Shown: positions 24,808 through 32,401, counted from the stretch's first letter. The stretch is DNA of 59,177 nt from DALYDP01 sp964541635 (GCA_964541635.1 CAZIQM010000002.1:1-59177); one strand, 5' to 3'. Notes: a model not told the origin generated them from the letters alone. Numbers and translations: made by a program.

Positions 24808-25968
24808 CTACTTCTTTTGCACCTCCGTTAAAATGTAGGTTCCTTTGTACAAACCAGAACTGTTTCTCGCGAGGTGATCATCGATCTCCTTCGCGATCCG
24901 CGTCATTTCACCGGCTTCCGAGTGCGGAGCAGAGAAGAAGAAGCGCGGGACGATCGCCTGCAGAGTGGGATAGCTTTCGATGTTTTTATCGACGATATCC
25001 AACCCTTTCGAGCGAAACGCCACGCGCAATTTATCCACCGTCGTACCGGTCGCTTCGATAGTGAAGACTCGTTTGTGAGCCCAAACTTCGATCGTGCCGT
25101 TATAACGGTTAAGCCGCGCCCTCACTGTCGATGGCCAGGGATAGAACCAGAAGTTCAGCAATGCGTCCTCGTTGTAGTAGGACAGCACGGCTTTCCCTTT
25201 TGGTTTTAGCACCCGGCGTAACTCTGAAAGCAGGTTTCCCCCGAATTCGGAAGCACTGCCGAACGTTGCAACGGCGAAGTCCACGGATGAGTCTTCCATT
25301 GGGATTCCGACGGAAAGGTCGGCTTCCCGAAATTCAACATGTCCGGGCCATGTTCGGCGCTTGCGTGCTTGCATGCACATCTGATCGGATACATCGAAGC
25401 CGATGAGTCGTTCAAAGTGAGTTTCCAGTTCTTCTAGAACCTGACCCGTTGCACAGCCGAGGTCGATCGCACATGCATTGGACGGGAGACCTTTGATCGC
25501 CCGTTTCATCATGTGCAATTCTCGACTCCGGTAGCCGCGTACCGCATTGGCATCGCTGCCGTTGCAGTACTCGTCGTTGTAGGAAGGCGCGGACAGTTCC
25601 GCCAGCTCAAGGAGGTTCTTGCGGAGCATGTCCGCCGGAACTGGTTCCTTGCTCTGAAAGGTATCGACCTTCGCCTCCACGCATTCCGAGACCTTGGAGA
25701 AAAACATGATGGTCGACCAAAGTTCCGCGACGAAGTCGAAGTTCAACCCGAGGGTTTGGCACTTCTTCTCGATGTCGCTGAATTTGGCCGCCTCCCTGTC
25801 CGAAGCCATGATGTTCTTTTCATGGAGCTTCTTGAGGTGTCCTACCTTGCGAACGACTTCGCCCCGTCGCCCTAACAGGGCGATGAGGCCTCCGTCGATC
25901 ATGTCGATCTCTTCCCGTAAGGGTGCAAGCTCTTCCGTGTACGTCGGTTTTCCCTCCGTGACACTCAT
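24808..25968 (-). CDS. Chorismate mutase-SAM methyltransferase fusion
   Basis: A 386-residue bifunctional-looking protein. The N-terminal ~90 residues are an AroQ-type chorismate mutase helix bundle: LREEIDMIDGGLIALLGRRG, then VRKVGHLKKLHEKN and DREAAKFSDIEKK, keeping the Arg, Lys and Glu pattern of that family. The rest is a class I SAM-dependent methyltransferase: CAIDLGCATGQVLEELE is motif I, FREADLSVGIPMEDSSVDFA follows, and LLSELRRVLKPKGKAVLSYY is the post-IV region. It follows trpS by 11 bp, so is probably co-transcribed with it. A role in aromatic-amino-acid-derived metabolite synthesis is an inference; the methyl acceptor is unknown. Confidence 0.8.
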   Translation of the reverse strand: MSVTEGKPTYTEELAPLREEIDMIDGGLIALLGRRGEVVRKVGHLKKLHEKNIMASDREAAKFSDIEKKCQTLGLNFDFVAELWSTIMFFSKVSECVEAKVDTFQSKEPVPADMLRKNLLELAELSAPSYNDEYCNGSDANAVRGYRSRELHMMKRAIKGLPSNACAIDLGCATGQVLEELETHFERLIGFDVSDQMCMQARKRRTWPGHVEFREADLSVGIPMEDSSVDFAVATFGSASEFGGNLLSELRRVLKPKGKAVLSYYNEDALLNFWFYPWPSTVRARLNRYNGTIEVWAHKRVFTIEATGTTVDKLRVAFRSKGLDIVDKNIESYPTLQAIVPRFFFSAPHSEAGEMTRIAKEIDDHLARNSSGLYKGTYILTEVQKK

Positions 25969-25979
25969 GGCTATCTTCC

Positions 25980-26960
25980 TTATTTGAGACCCATCGCGCT
26001 GCGCATGTCTTGAAGGACTGACGCTGCTATGGGTCGGACTTTGTTGGCACCTTGTGTGAGAACGTCTCGCACATGGTCGTCGCTGAGCGACTTGTAACGA
26101 TGTTGAATCGGTTCGAGCAGGGCAACGATGTCCTGCGCGAGTCGCGACTTCATTTCCCCGAAGAACTTTCCTTCGCGATTCGCGTAGCGACGGAGGTATT
26201 CCGTATGCACTTCGGGCGGGCTGCACAGCTCTACGAGTGTGTACAGGGCCTTGGTGCCGGCTTGCATCTCACCGCCCGGTTCGGGTTGGGTGGGAATGCC
26301 TTTCACTTTCTTGGTGACGGCGGCGATGTTTTCGAGCAAGGCGATGGTATTACCGTCGCTTTTGCCCATCTTATCAGCGCCGTCGATGCCTGGAACACGA
26401 AGGGGATTGTTGATGTTCATCTCGGGTAGAGTGAACACATCGCGACCGAACGTGTGGTTGAAACTGCGTGCGAAGTCGCGCGCCATCTCGACGTGTTGCG
26501 TTTGGTCTTGGCCCACGGGAACTCGGTCCGCTCGAACGCACAGAATGTCGGCGGCCATCAGGATGGGATAGCCGAGCAGTCCGTAACTCACCTCGCCTTC
26601 GGGCACGCCCTTGTTACGGACGCGATCCTTGAACGTGGTGCAGGTTTGCAGACGACCCAATTTCACGACGTTGCCGAGAAGGACAGTGATTTCACTGATC
26701 TCCGGAACGTCGCTTTGTCGGTACATCGTCGATTTTTCCGGGTCGATGCCGCAGGCGAGGTAATTTTTAACGACCTCGACGGACAGCTTGTCGACTTCGG
26801 TGGGGCCAGTCACCTCTGTCAGCGCATGGATGTCGGCGGCGAAGAAGAAGCATTCGCTTCCACCTGCTTCCAAATCCAGGAATTGCTTGATGGCACCAAA
26901 ATAGTTGCCGAGGTGAAGGTTTCCGGTCGGGCGCATGCCCGACAAAATACGGTTCGACAT
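25980..26960 (-). CDS. trpS: Tryptophanyl-tRNA synthetase
   Basis: A 326-residue class Ic synthetase. The HIGH-type motif is in TGNLHLGNYFGAI and the KMSKS-type motif is DKMGKSDGNT. VGQDQTQHVEMARDFARSFN is the standard family segment. It charges tRNA-Trp, whose gene is 1.7 kb away. The leader upstream (26961 to about 27060) has a perfect 9-bp hairpin followed by a T-run just before the start, and its promoter overlaps a 13-bp palindrome, so it is probably regulated. The gene is co-directional with the chorismate mutase fusion. Confidence 0.95.
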   Translation of the reverse strand: MSNRILSGMRPTGNLHLGNYFGAIKQFLDLEAGGSECFFFAADIHALTEVTGPTEVDKLSVEVVKNYLACGIDPEKSTMYRQSDVPEISEITVLLGNVVKLGRLQTCTTFKDRVRNKGVPEGEVSYGLLGYPILMAADILCVRADRVPVGQDQTQHVEMARDFARSFNHTFGRDVFTLPEMNINNPLRVPGIDGADKMGKSDGNTIALLENIAAVTKKVKGIPTQPEPGGEMQAGTKALYTLVELCSPPEVHTEYLRRYANREGKFFGEMKSRLAQDIVALLEPIQHRYKSLSDDHVRDVLTQGANKVRPIAASVLQDMRSAMGLK

Positions 26961-26973
26961 GATTCAATTCTCC

Positions 26974-27004
26974 AAAAAGGGTGACGTGTGCGATGGCACA
27001 CGTC
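26974..27004 (-). promoter_or_regulatory. Candidate transcription attenuator in the trpS leader
   Basis: GACGTGTGC (26983-26991) and GCACACGTC (26996-27004) form a perfect 9-bp stem with a 4-nt loop; on the minus strand it is followed by ACCCTTTTT, 13 bases before the trpS ATG. A second hairpin (GATC/GATC with flanking GAGC/GCTC) lies upstream at 27016-27041. I see no T-box consensus and no short Trp-rich leader peptide. Confidence 0.6.
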
Positions 27005-27056
27005 GATTCGTGACTGAGCCGATCCTGTGAAAGATCGCTCGAAACACCAAGTTTCG

Positions 27057-27069
27057 ATAGTATTACTAT
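27057..27069 (-). promoter_or_regulatory. Palindromic operator candidate over the trpS promoter
   Basis: ATAGTATTACTAT is a perfect 13-bp palindrome. Read on the minus strand it contains TATAGT, the likely -10 box for trpS. Its core TAGTATTACTA resembles the E. coli trp operator core TAGTTAACTA, with one more central base. A TrpR-family gene lies 2.4 kb away. Binding is inferred. Confidence 0.55.
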
Positions 27070-27178
27070 AGAACATATTTGAGATTTAACAAATGTTCAT
27101 CTGTATCATGCAAACTTTTTGGCTAAGCATAGCCTCGAAATAAGGTTCTTTCCTCCCTTGGAACACGCAAATTTTTTT

Positions 27179-27273
27179 GTCGTAGTTGACTCAGTTCGAA
27201 TGGACTTCTTGGCTTCATGAAAAGACAAAGTTAATGGCTCGACGTGGTTCAGGCGGTTCGAATCAACCACGAC
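27179..27273 (+). repeat. Dispersed repeat R4 with terminal inverted repeats
   Basis: The best-preserved copy, 95 bp. The ends GTCGTAGTTGACTC (27179-27192) and GAATCAACCACGAC (27260-27273) are inverted repeats, 12 of 14, with both mismatches G-U compatible. Inside are TTCTTGGCTTC, GACAAAGTT and the core. It lies in the 365-bp stretch between trpS and the acetyltransferase, which otherwise holds only the trpS leader. Confidence 0.88.
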
Positions 27274-27311
27274 CCCCTCGTTTTGAATGCGGTTTGAGTG
27301 TGAACAGGATG

Positions 27312-27317
27312 TACGAT
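27312..27317 (+). promoter_or_regulatory. -10 box of the acetyltransferase cassette
   Basis: TACGAT ends 7 nt before GTG 27325, predicting a leaderless mRNA that starts just inside repeat R4's right border. Confidence 0.55.
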
Positions 27318-27324
27318 ATGAAGC

Positions 27325-27774
27325 GTGATTAGTTTTGTACCACTCGATGAAGGCCATATTCCAGAACTTCAAGCCTGGTTCACGCAATATTCTGATAAGT
27401 GGTTAGGCCATGCTGACTATCCCGGTGAATTGCTCGCACTGAAGGAGAAATCGTCGAATCGGCATTGCTTCATAGCGCTTGAAGACTCCCGCGCGGTCGC
27501 GATCGTCGACCTTGAAATCGAGGATGACCGGTCGGCTTGGATGAGTTTAATCGTTCGACCTGATGCCCGCGGAAAAGGCATGGGCAAGATGATTCTTCGT
27601 GCATTCCTTGAAGAGTCGGTATTGAAAGGCGTTGATGAGCTGAAAATCGAGATCGAAAAAGACAATGAAGCGAGTCTTCGCTGTTTTCGCGCGGTAGGAT
27701 TCCAAGAAGAGGATCGAGCGGACACTACGGAGGGTTTTGTGTTTTTGAGTATGCGACTGAATCGCGGTGAATGA
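27325..27774 (+). CDS. GNAT-family N-acetyltransferase
   Basis: A 149-residue GNAT fold. MISFVPLDEGHIPELQAWF is the N-terminal strand and helix; MSLIVRPDARGKGMGKMILR is motif A with the RGKGMG acetyl-CoA pyrophosphate loop; NEASLRCFRAVGFQEE is motif B. The substrate is unknown. The GTG start is chosen from the TACGAT box 7 nt upstream. It is the only gene between repeats R4 and R5, with no spare DNA, as in a mobile gene cassette. Confidence 0.87.
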   Translation: MISFVPLDEGHIPELQAWFTQYSDKWLGHADYPGELLALKEKSSNRHCFIALEDSRAVAIVDLEIEDDRSAWMSLIVRPDARGKGMGKMILRAFLEESVLKGVDELKIEIEKDNEASLRCFRAVGFQEEDRADTTEGFVFLSMRLNRGE

Positions 27775-27780
27775 GTTGGC

Positions 27781-27872
27781 CGTAGTTAATCCCGTTAGAA
27801 CAAACTTCTTGGCTCTACAAAAAGACAAAGTTAAATGGCTCGACGTGGTTCAGGCGGTTCGGGAGTTTAAGG
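27781..27872 (+). repeat. Dispersed repeat R5
   Basis: Left end CCGTAGTTAATCCCGTTAGA AC, then CTTCTTGGCT, GACAAAGTT, core (27834-27862) and GGAGTTTAA. Its right end differs from the other copies, yet CGGGAGTTTAA is again roughly complementary to its own left end TTAATCCCG. It begins 7 bp after the acetyltransferase stop. Confidence 0.85.
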
Positions 27873-27997
27873 AGGTGATTACTCCTGCTTTAAGTTCATA
27901 TTCTGATCCCCTTATAAAAGAGCTGTGTATGCATAAATAAAATCATGCTATTACAAGGGATTGATTTATTTATATAGGAGGCATAGCTTAAGCTCAT

Positions 27998-28225
27998 ATG
28001 GCCAAACGCAACGAAGATCGTCGCGAGCGCTTCAAGCGCCTAGCCGCACAGAGAACATCAGCCGTATTGGAACGGTTAAAGATCCTTGGTAACTGCTCAA
28101 ATAGGAGCGCATATGAATACACGGAGGCGGATGTAGATAAGATATTCGGCGCGATCGAAAAGCAGCTCCGGACCGTAAAGTCTAAGTTCTCTTACCCCTC
28201 CGAAGATACTCACTTCAAGCTATGA
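27998..28225 (+). CDS. Small basic protein, first gene of the GHKL-methylase-Vsr module
   Basis: A 75-residue basic protein: AKRNEDRRERFKRLAAQRTS then AVLERLKILGNCSNRSAYEY and ADVDKIFGAIEKQL. It looks like a helical DNA-binding or adaptor protein; the last part resembles the short helical proteins often encoded at the start of restriction modules. No catalytic residues. Its stop overlaps the next start as ATGA. An AGGAGG lies about 18 bases upstream, too far for a normal Shine-Dalgarno site. The function is unknown. Confidence 0.65.
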   Translation: MAKRNEDRRERFKRLAAQRTSAVLERLKILGNCSNRSAYEYTEADVDKIFGAIEKQLRTVKSKFSYPSEDTHFKL

Positions 28226-28821
28226 GCTCCGCCCTCCCCAAATCGGACAAGATTCTCATCGCTATGCACGAGAAGTCCAGCGGCTCCACAAAGCCGTTGA
28301 AGTACGAGGACATTGTGGTAGCGGCCTTCGAGAAGTATCCGCAGGACTTCAGTTTGCGGGGCTATTCCCAGTATCCCGACTCCTCAGACATTCATAAGCC
28401 TCTATATGGGCCGCTGAAGAACAATGGCTACATCCGCAACGCAAACAAGCTCTTCTCTCTCACTGAACGCGGCATCTCACGTGTTGAAGCCATCCTGAAG
28501 AACACGCGTGGAGGGGAGAAGAAAAGCTCTGAACGCTTGCGCCGAGATGAGCAGGGGGAGATAGACAAGCTACTCGTATCCGATGCCTTCCGGTTCTTCC
28601 AATCGGGTGAGCAGGAAAAGATCTTGGACAGCGATTTCTACGCTTTCTTTGGGGTCACGGTGAGGACCGGCAAGAACGAATTTCAGGGGCGCATTGCCAC
28701 CGTGAACGAAGCCATAACCGACGCGAAGCGCATCCTTTCCGACGATCCCCGCATCCAGATCCTCAGTGATCTACATGACTACCTCCTGACCAAATTCCAA
28801 TCCTACATCCCCCAGAAATAA
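28222..28821 (+). CDS. Winged-helix protein of the defence module
   Basis: A 199-residue protein. The first ~95 residues look like a winged helix of the restriction-system (Mrr N-like) type: KYEDIVVAAFEKYPQDFSLR, then LYGPLKNNGYIRNANKLFSL and TERGISRVEAIL. The C-terminal half is helical (IDKLLVSDAFRFFQSGEQEK; VNEAITDAKRILSDD) with no nuclease motif. It is ATGA-coupled to the gene before and two bases before the GHKL ATPase gene. It may provide DNA recognition or control for the complex; this is inference. Confidence 0.65.
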   Translation: MSSALPKSDKILIAMHEKSSGSTKPLKYEDIVVAAFEKYPQDFSLRGYSQYPDSSDIHKPLYGPLKNNGYIRNANKLFSLTERGISRVEAILKNTRGGEKKSSERLRRDEQGEIDKLLVSDAFRFFQSGEQEKILDSDFYAFFGVTVRTGKNEFQGRIATVNEAITDAKRILSDDPRIQILSDLHDYLLTKFQSYIPQK

Positions 28822-28822
28822 T

Positions 28823-30646
28823 ATGCAGATGCCAAAAATTAGAAAGATGGAGACCAAGATCGACGCCAAAAGTGCGCTTGATCTGGTCGGAAAGAGCTTC
28901 CGTTTTGACCATGTGAAAGGCATGGCTGAGTGGCTCAAGAACTCTGTGGATGCTTACCTCCGCGACGGTGCGGCTGCCGGGAAACATGTTCCGGATTCCG
29001 AGCAGGTTGTCATCATCCGCTTCCTTTCTAAGGGCGATGGTGAGCCGGTTCGTTTTGAGTGCATCGATTTCTCTGGCACTACGCATGAGAAGATCGTTAC
29101 TAACTTCGTGAAGTGGTTTGACAGGCTCGCTGCACAGGGCGGGATTCATAATATTAAGACTTACGGAGGACACGGTAACGGCGGAAAGTTCTACATGCGC
29201 CAGATGTACGAGAGCAGCCGCTTCCTTACTTACAGAGACGGCAAACTGAACGTTTTTGGGTTCGATAAGGACAAGGAGTACGGGTTCTTCGAAGGATTCG
29301 AAGACAAGAAGGTTTCTCCTGAAGAGGCCATCGAAATCGCCGAACTGAAGGACCTCATTCCGCATCTGCCGGAGGTCATCAAGAAACGTTTCAAGAACGG
29401 CGATGTGCGCTTTACAGTCGTGCGCGGGTCGAAGCCCCCTCAGGTGGGCGGCAAGCGCCTGAACGCCCTGCCGCAGAGGTTGCGCGTGCATCCTCAGGCT
29501 CGCAACATCATCGAGACCAAGGAGGTATACGCGACTATCGATAACAGCCCCCTTCTCCGTCTCCAGCCAGAAGAGATCAAGCCCAAGAAGGGCTTTGAGC
29601 AACCCGTGGAGTTTGAGATCCCGAAACAGATCCAATTCGGAAAAGACTACGTCGAACTCGCCAATGACAAGTTCCCGCCGGGCAAGCTCACTCTCTATAC
29701 ATCCGATGAGCCATTCAGCCGTTTTGACGACCGTGCGGCGCTCAACTGCATTAACTTCAAGAGCTCTCACATCGGCGTGATCGCATCTTACAAGCTGAAC
29801 GACCTTCCCGGCGCTCTCCGTAACCTAGAAATGACTGAGTTCGTGTACGGCGTTTGCTCCTGCCCCATTCTCGAAGACCCTGAAGAAGACTTGGTGCAGA
29901 ATGACCGCGAACACCTCGTTGAGAGCGATAGGTCGCGGGCACTGCTATGGTGGATTTGCGAGAAAATTAACGATCTTACAGAGAAGATGGTCGAGAAGAC
30001 TAAGCAGGAGCAGACAGAAGTGGACCTCAAGAACACTTCAATTTTTAACGAGTACCTGAACAAGTGGAAGAATAACTTCATGAGCAAGGTTTACGGTGAG
30101 GTCTTTGGTGGTGCTAATCCCGGCAGTGGCGCTGGTACGTTCGGTGGAACTGGCGGCGGCACCGGTGAAGGTGGCGGCAAGGGGACTGGCACAGATGAGC
30201 CGGGAGCACATAAGACTGGAGGCGGAGAGGGTGACACGAAGACCAAGGGGAGCAAGTACCCGACTGTTTTACTTTCGAATTCCGATGACGACCCTTTGAA
30301 TCCCGGAAACACAGTAAGCTGTGACGCGCGTCACCCACTCGTCTATCAGCGCCGGGAGGATTATGAGAACAACATCTACTGGATTAACACGCAGGCCCCG
30401 ATCGCACGGAAGATCATTGACCAGTACACAACTGAGAACCCCCGATGGCGCGAGTATATGTTCCAGCGGTATGTAGACATCATCCTCAAGCAAACGATTC
30501 ATGAGATGGAGAAGCGCGGAATGCAGTTCACTGCGGACCAGATCGACAACCAGTTTGATGAAGTCGGGAAGCGTCTCTACGATTCTGCGACGAAGGAGCT
30601 CGAAGCGTTCCTATTCCAAGAGCAGTTCTCCGCTGCTAAAATTTAA
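28823..30646 (+). CDS. MORC/MutL-like GHKL ATPase
   Basis: A 607-residue protein. The N terminus has the Bergerat ATP-binding fold: motif N EWLKNSVDAYL (E36, N40, D43), D-x-x-G in CIDFSGTTHE (D82, G85), and a G2 loop TYGGHGNGGKFYM (about 114-125). It resembles the prokaryotic MutL/Hsp90-like ATPases linked to restriction-modification systems from which eukaryotic MORC proteins are thought to descend. A middle domain is followed by a Gly-rich linker of about 40 residues (around 430-470) and a separate helical C-terminal domain. It likely acts as an ATP-driven DNA clamp with the methylase and Vsr proteins encoded next to it. Confidence 0.82.
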   Translation: MQMPKIRKMETKIDAKSALDLVGKSFRFDHVKGMAEWLKNSVDAYLRDGAAAGKHVPDSEQVVIIRFLSKGDGEPVRFECIDFSGTTHEKIVTNFVKWFDRLAAQGGIHNIKTYGGHGNGGKFYMRQMYESSRFLTYRDGKLNVFGFDKDKEYGFFEGFEDKKVSPEEAIEIAELKDLIPHLPEVIKKRFKNGDVRFTVVRGSKPPQVGGKRLNALPQRLRVHPQARNIIETKEVYATIDNSPLLRLQPEEIKPKKGFEQPVEFEIPKQIQFGKDYVELANDKFPPGKLTLYTSDEPFSRFDDRAALNCINFKSSHIGVIASYKLNDLPGALRNLEMTEFVYGVCSCPILEDPEEDLVQNDREHLVESDRSRALLWWICEKINDLTEKMVEKTKQEQTEVDLKNTSIFNEYLNKWKNNFMSKVYGEVFGGANPGSGAGTFGGTGGGTGEGGGKGTGTDEPGAHKTGGGEGDTKTKGSKYPTVLLSNSDDDPLNPGNTVSCDARHPLVYQRREDYENNIYWINTQAPIARKIIDQYTTENPRWREYMFQRYVDIILKQTIHEMEKRGMQFTADQIDNQFDEVGKRLYDSATKELEAFLFQEQFSAAKI

Positions 30647-30650
30647 CCCC

Positions 30651-31970
30651 ATGACTAGAGAAGCCCACACACTCACTTTTATTGATCTGTTTGCGGGAGT
30701 TGGAGGTATCACTGAGGGCTTCTCTAAGGCTTCTCTCCCGCACAGTTGCGGGTTCCAACCGCTGCTGCTGGTGGACTACGATGCTGAGGCAATCACCACC
30801 TTCAAGCGCAATCGGCCTTCGATACCGTATATGTGGAGCGACATTGGCAAACTGGATGCCAAGACGCTTCGCAAGAACGCTCTATTGAATGCGGACGATG
30901 AATTGGACTTCTTGGTGGGAGGACCGCCGTGTCAGGGCTTCTCCGCATTGCGCGCACACCGTTCAGATCGACTGATCAACGATCCTCGTAATGTCCTCAT
31001 CAAGGACTTCTTGAAGTTCGTTGAAGTGTTAAAGCCTATTTTCGTGATGATCGAGAACGTGCCCAACGCAGCTTCATATATGAATGGTAAGTTCGTGGAC
31101 GAGATTAGGGAGGAACTTTTTGATATCGGCTATAGCTGCAACATGCAGGTGGTTACGGCGCACGACTATGGTGTTCCCCAGCTTAGAAAGCGTCTCATTA
31201 TCGTTGCTGTGCAGAACAAGTACGCCGCAGATATCCCCTTAGCGTTCCCGACGCCCAAGTACAGCAAGTTGCCATTCAACAAGGACATTATTGAGGACGC
31301 ACTTTCCGAGGATGACTTCGCCGGAATCCTCACCCCCTACATCTCCGTGGAAGATGCAATCGGCGACCTACCCCGGATCAATGCAGGAGAGGAAGCTAGT
31401 GCGTACCAAATGGCTCCGTTCACTGATTACCAGTCCGCACGTCGCAAAAGGGCGAAGATCCTCTGCAATCATTTCGCACGATCGCACAACGATGTCTTCC
31501 TCAAGAAGATTAAGAAGATAGAAGAAGGTTCCAGCAATCGCGATCTGCCAAACCGCAAGCGTTTCGACAAGGACAGGAAACAAGAATACTTCAGCCAAGC
31601 CTACGGACGCCTCCATAGGCACGGTATCGCTCAGACAATAACGACGCAGTTTTCCAACCCAGGATCGGGCCGTTTTCTTCATTATGAGGACAACCGTGCC
31701 ATCACAGTCCGCGAGGCCGCACGATTCCAGTCGTTCGATGATGACTTCGTTTTCTACGGAAATACTGCTACCCAACAGAGGCACGTTGGCAATGCAGTGC
31801 CTCCTTTGCTCGCCAAGGCGCTAGGAGAGCACTACGGTGAACTCGTGCTATCCGTAAAGAAACGCTGCTATTCAGTGCCAGCTTTGCCGCTGGAAGAGAT
31901 CAAGAAAGCGGTAGTGCGTCGCAAGCTTAAGTCATGGACAAAATCACCAAAGAAGCTTGCTCGGAAGTGA
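30651..31970 (+). CDS. DNA (cytosine-5-)-methyltransferase
   Basis: A 439-residue C5 DNA methyltransferase. Motif I is FIDLFAGVGGITEGF, motif IV GGPPCQGFSALR with catalytic Cys94, motif VI in MIENVPNAASYM, and motifs IX and X REAARFQSFDDDF and RHVGNAVPPLLAKAL. The insert between motifs VIII and IX carries the target recognition domain; its target is not readable. It should modify host DNA and set what the linked Vsr or ATPase protect. The start ATG is 4 bp after the ATPase gene; the vsr start lies 37 bp inside its 3' end. Confidence 0.95.
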   Translation: MTREAHTLTFIDLFAGVGGITEGFSKASLPHSCGFQPLLLVDYDAEAITTFKRNRPSIPYMWSDIGKLDAKTLRKNALLNADDELDFLVGGPPCQGFSALRAHRSDRLINDPRNVLIKDFLKFVEVLKPIFVMIENVPNAASYMNGKFVDEIREELFDIGYSCNMQVVTAHDYGVPQLRKRLIIVAVQNKYAADIPLAFPTPKYSKLPFNKDIIEDALSEDDFAGILTPYISVEDAIGDLPRINAGEEASAYQMAPFTDYQSARRKRAKILCNHFARSHNDVFLKKIKKIEEGSSNRDLPNRKRFDKDRKQEYFSQAYGRLHRHGIAQTITTQFSNPGSGRFLHYEDNRAITVREAARFQSFDDDFVFYGNTATQQRHVGNAVPPLLAKALGEHYGELVLSVKKRCYSVPALPLEEIKKAVVRRKLKSWTKSPKKLARK

Positions 31971-32347
31971 TGCGGCGCATCCGCACATCCGACACGAAGT
32001 TCGAGCGACAAATCATCGATGAACTCAGGAAGCTCAAGCTGGCGTTCTCGTTGCAGGCGTCTATCGCTGGCAAGCCAGACATCGTCTCAACTAAGAACAA
32101 AGTCGCAATATTCCTCGATTCCTGTTTTTGGCACGGGTGCCGTTGGCATTGCCGAATGCCTGGGTCTCGCCAAGACTATTGGCGGCCCAAAATTGAACGG
32201 AATAAACAGAGAGCTCGTGATGTTAATCGAGTATTACGAAAAGAAGGCTGGAGGGTTGTTCGAATATGGGAGCATAAAATTCAGCAGGATTTTGATGGTC
32301 AGATTTCTTATATTGCCTCTTTGCTCCGCGCAAAAAGCAAACAGTAG
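31934..32347 (+). CDS. vsr: Very short patch repair endonuclease
   Basis: A 137-residue Vsr nuclease. AGKPDIVSTKNKVAIFLDSC followed by FWHGC...HC, RPKIERNKQRA and GWRVVRIWEHKI match Vsr, including the zinc-ligand Cys/His residues and the catalytic Asp in KPDIV. In its usual role it nicks at T-G mismatches made by deamination of 5-methylcytosine; in restriction-like modules Vsr-type proteins may serve as nucleases. It overlaps the methylase gene by 37 bp in another frame, a common arrangement. It is the last coding gene of the module. Confidence 0.93.
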   Translation: MDKITKEACSEVMRRIRTSDTKFERQIIDELRKLKLAFSLQASIAGKPDIVSTKNKVAIFLDSCFWHGCRWHCRMPGSRQDYWRPKIERNKQRARDVNRVLRKEGWRVVRIWEHKIQQDFDGQISYIASLLRAKSKQ

Positions 32348-32401
32348 TAATGCGGCTGTAAGCAAATATTGCTTAAAACACGTTCAAAGCGTATTTTAAA
32401 A

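Noticed and set aside
24780..24830. A sixth repeat copy near 24.8 kb (TCTAACTCTGTTAGGC)
   Set aside because: It shares only short GTTAG-like words with the other copies and lacks the conserved core.
26974..27041. T-box riboswitch before trpS
   Set aside because: No T-box consensus sequence and no specifier loop could be found in the 100-nt leader.
18843..27872. The dispersed repeats as tRNA fragments (they contain GGCGGTTCGAATC)
   Set aside because: The GGTTCGAATC looks like a T-loop, but the flanks cannot form a T stem or an acceptor stem in any copy.
18843..27872. The dispersed repeats as standard integron attC sites
   Set aside because: GTTAAAT inside the repeat fits GTTRRRY, but no matching RYYYAAC lies at the expected opposite end and no integron integrase is in the window. 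Kept as an open cassette hypothesis.
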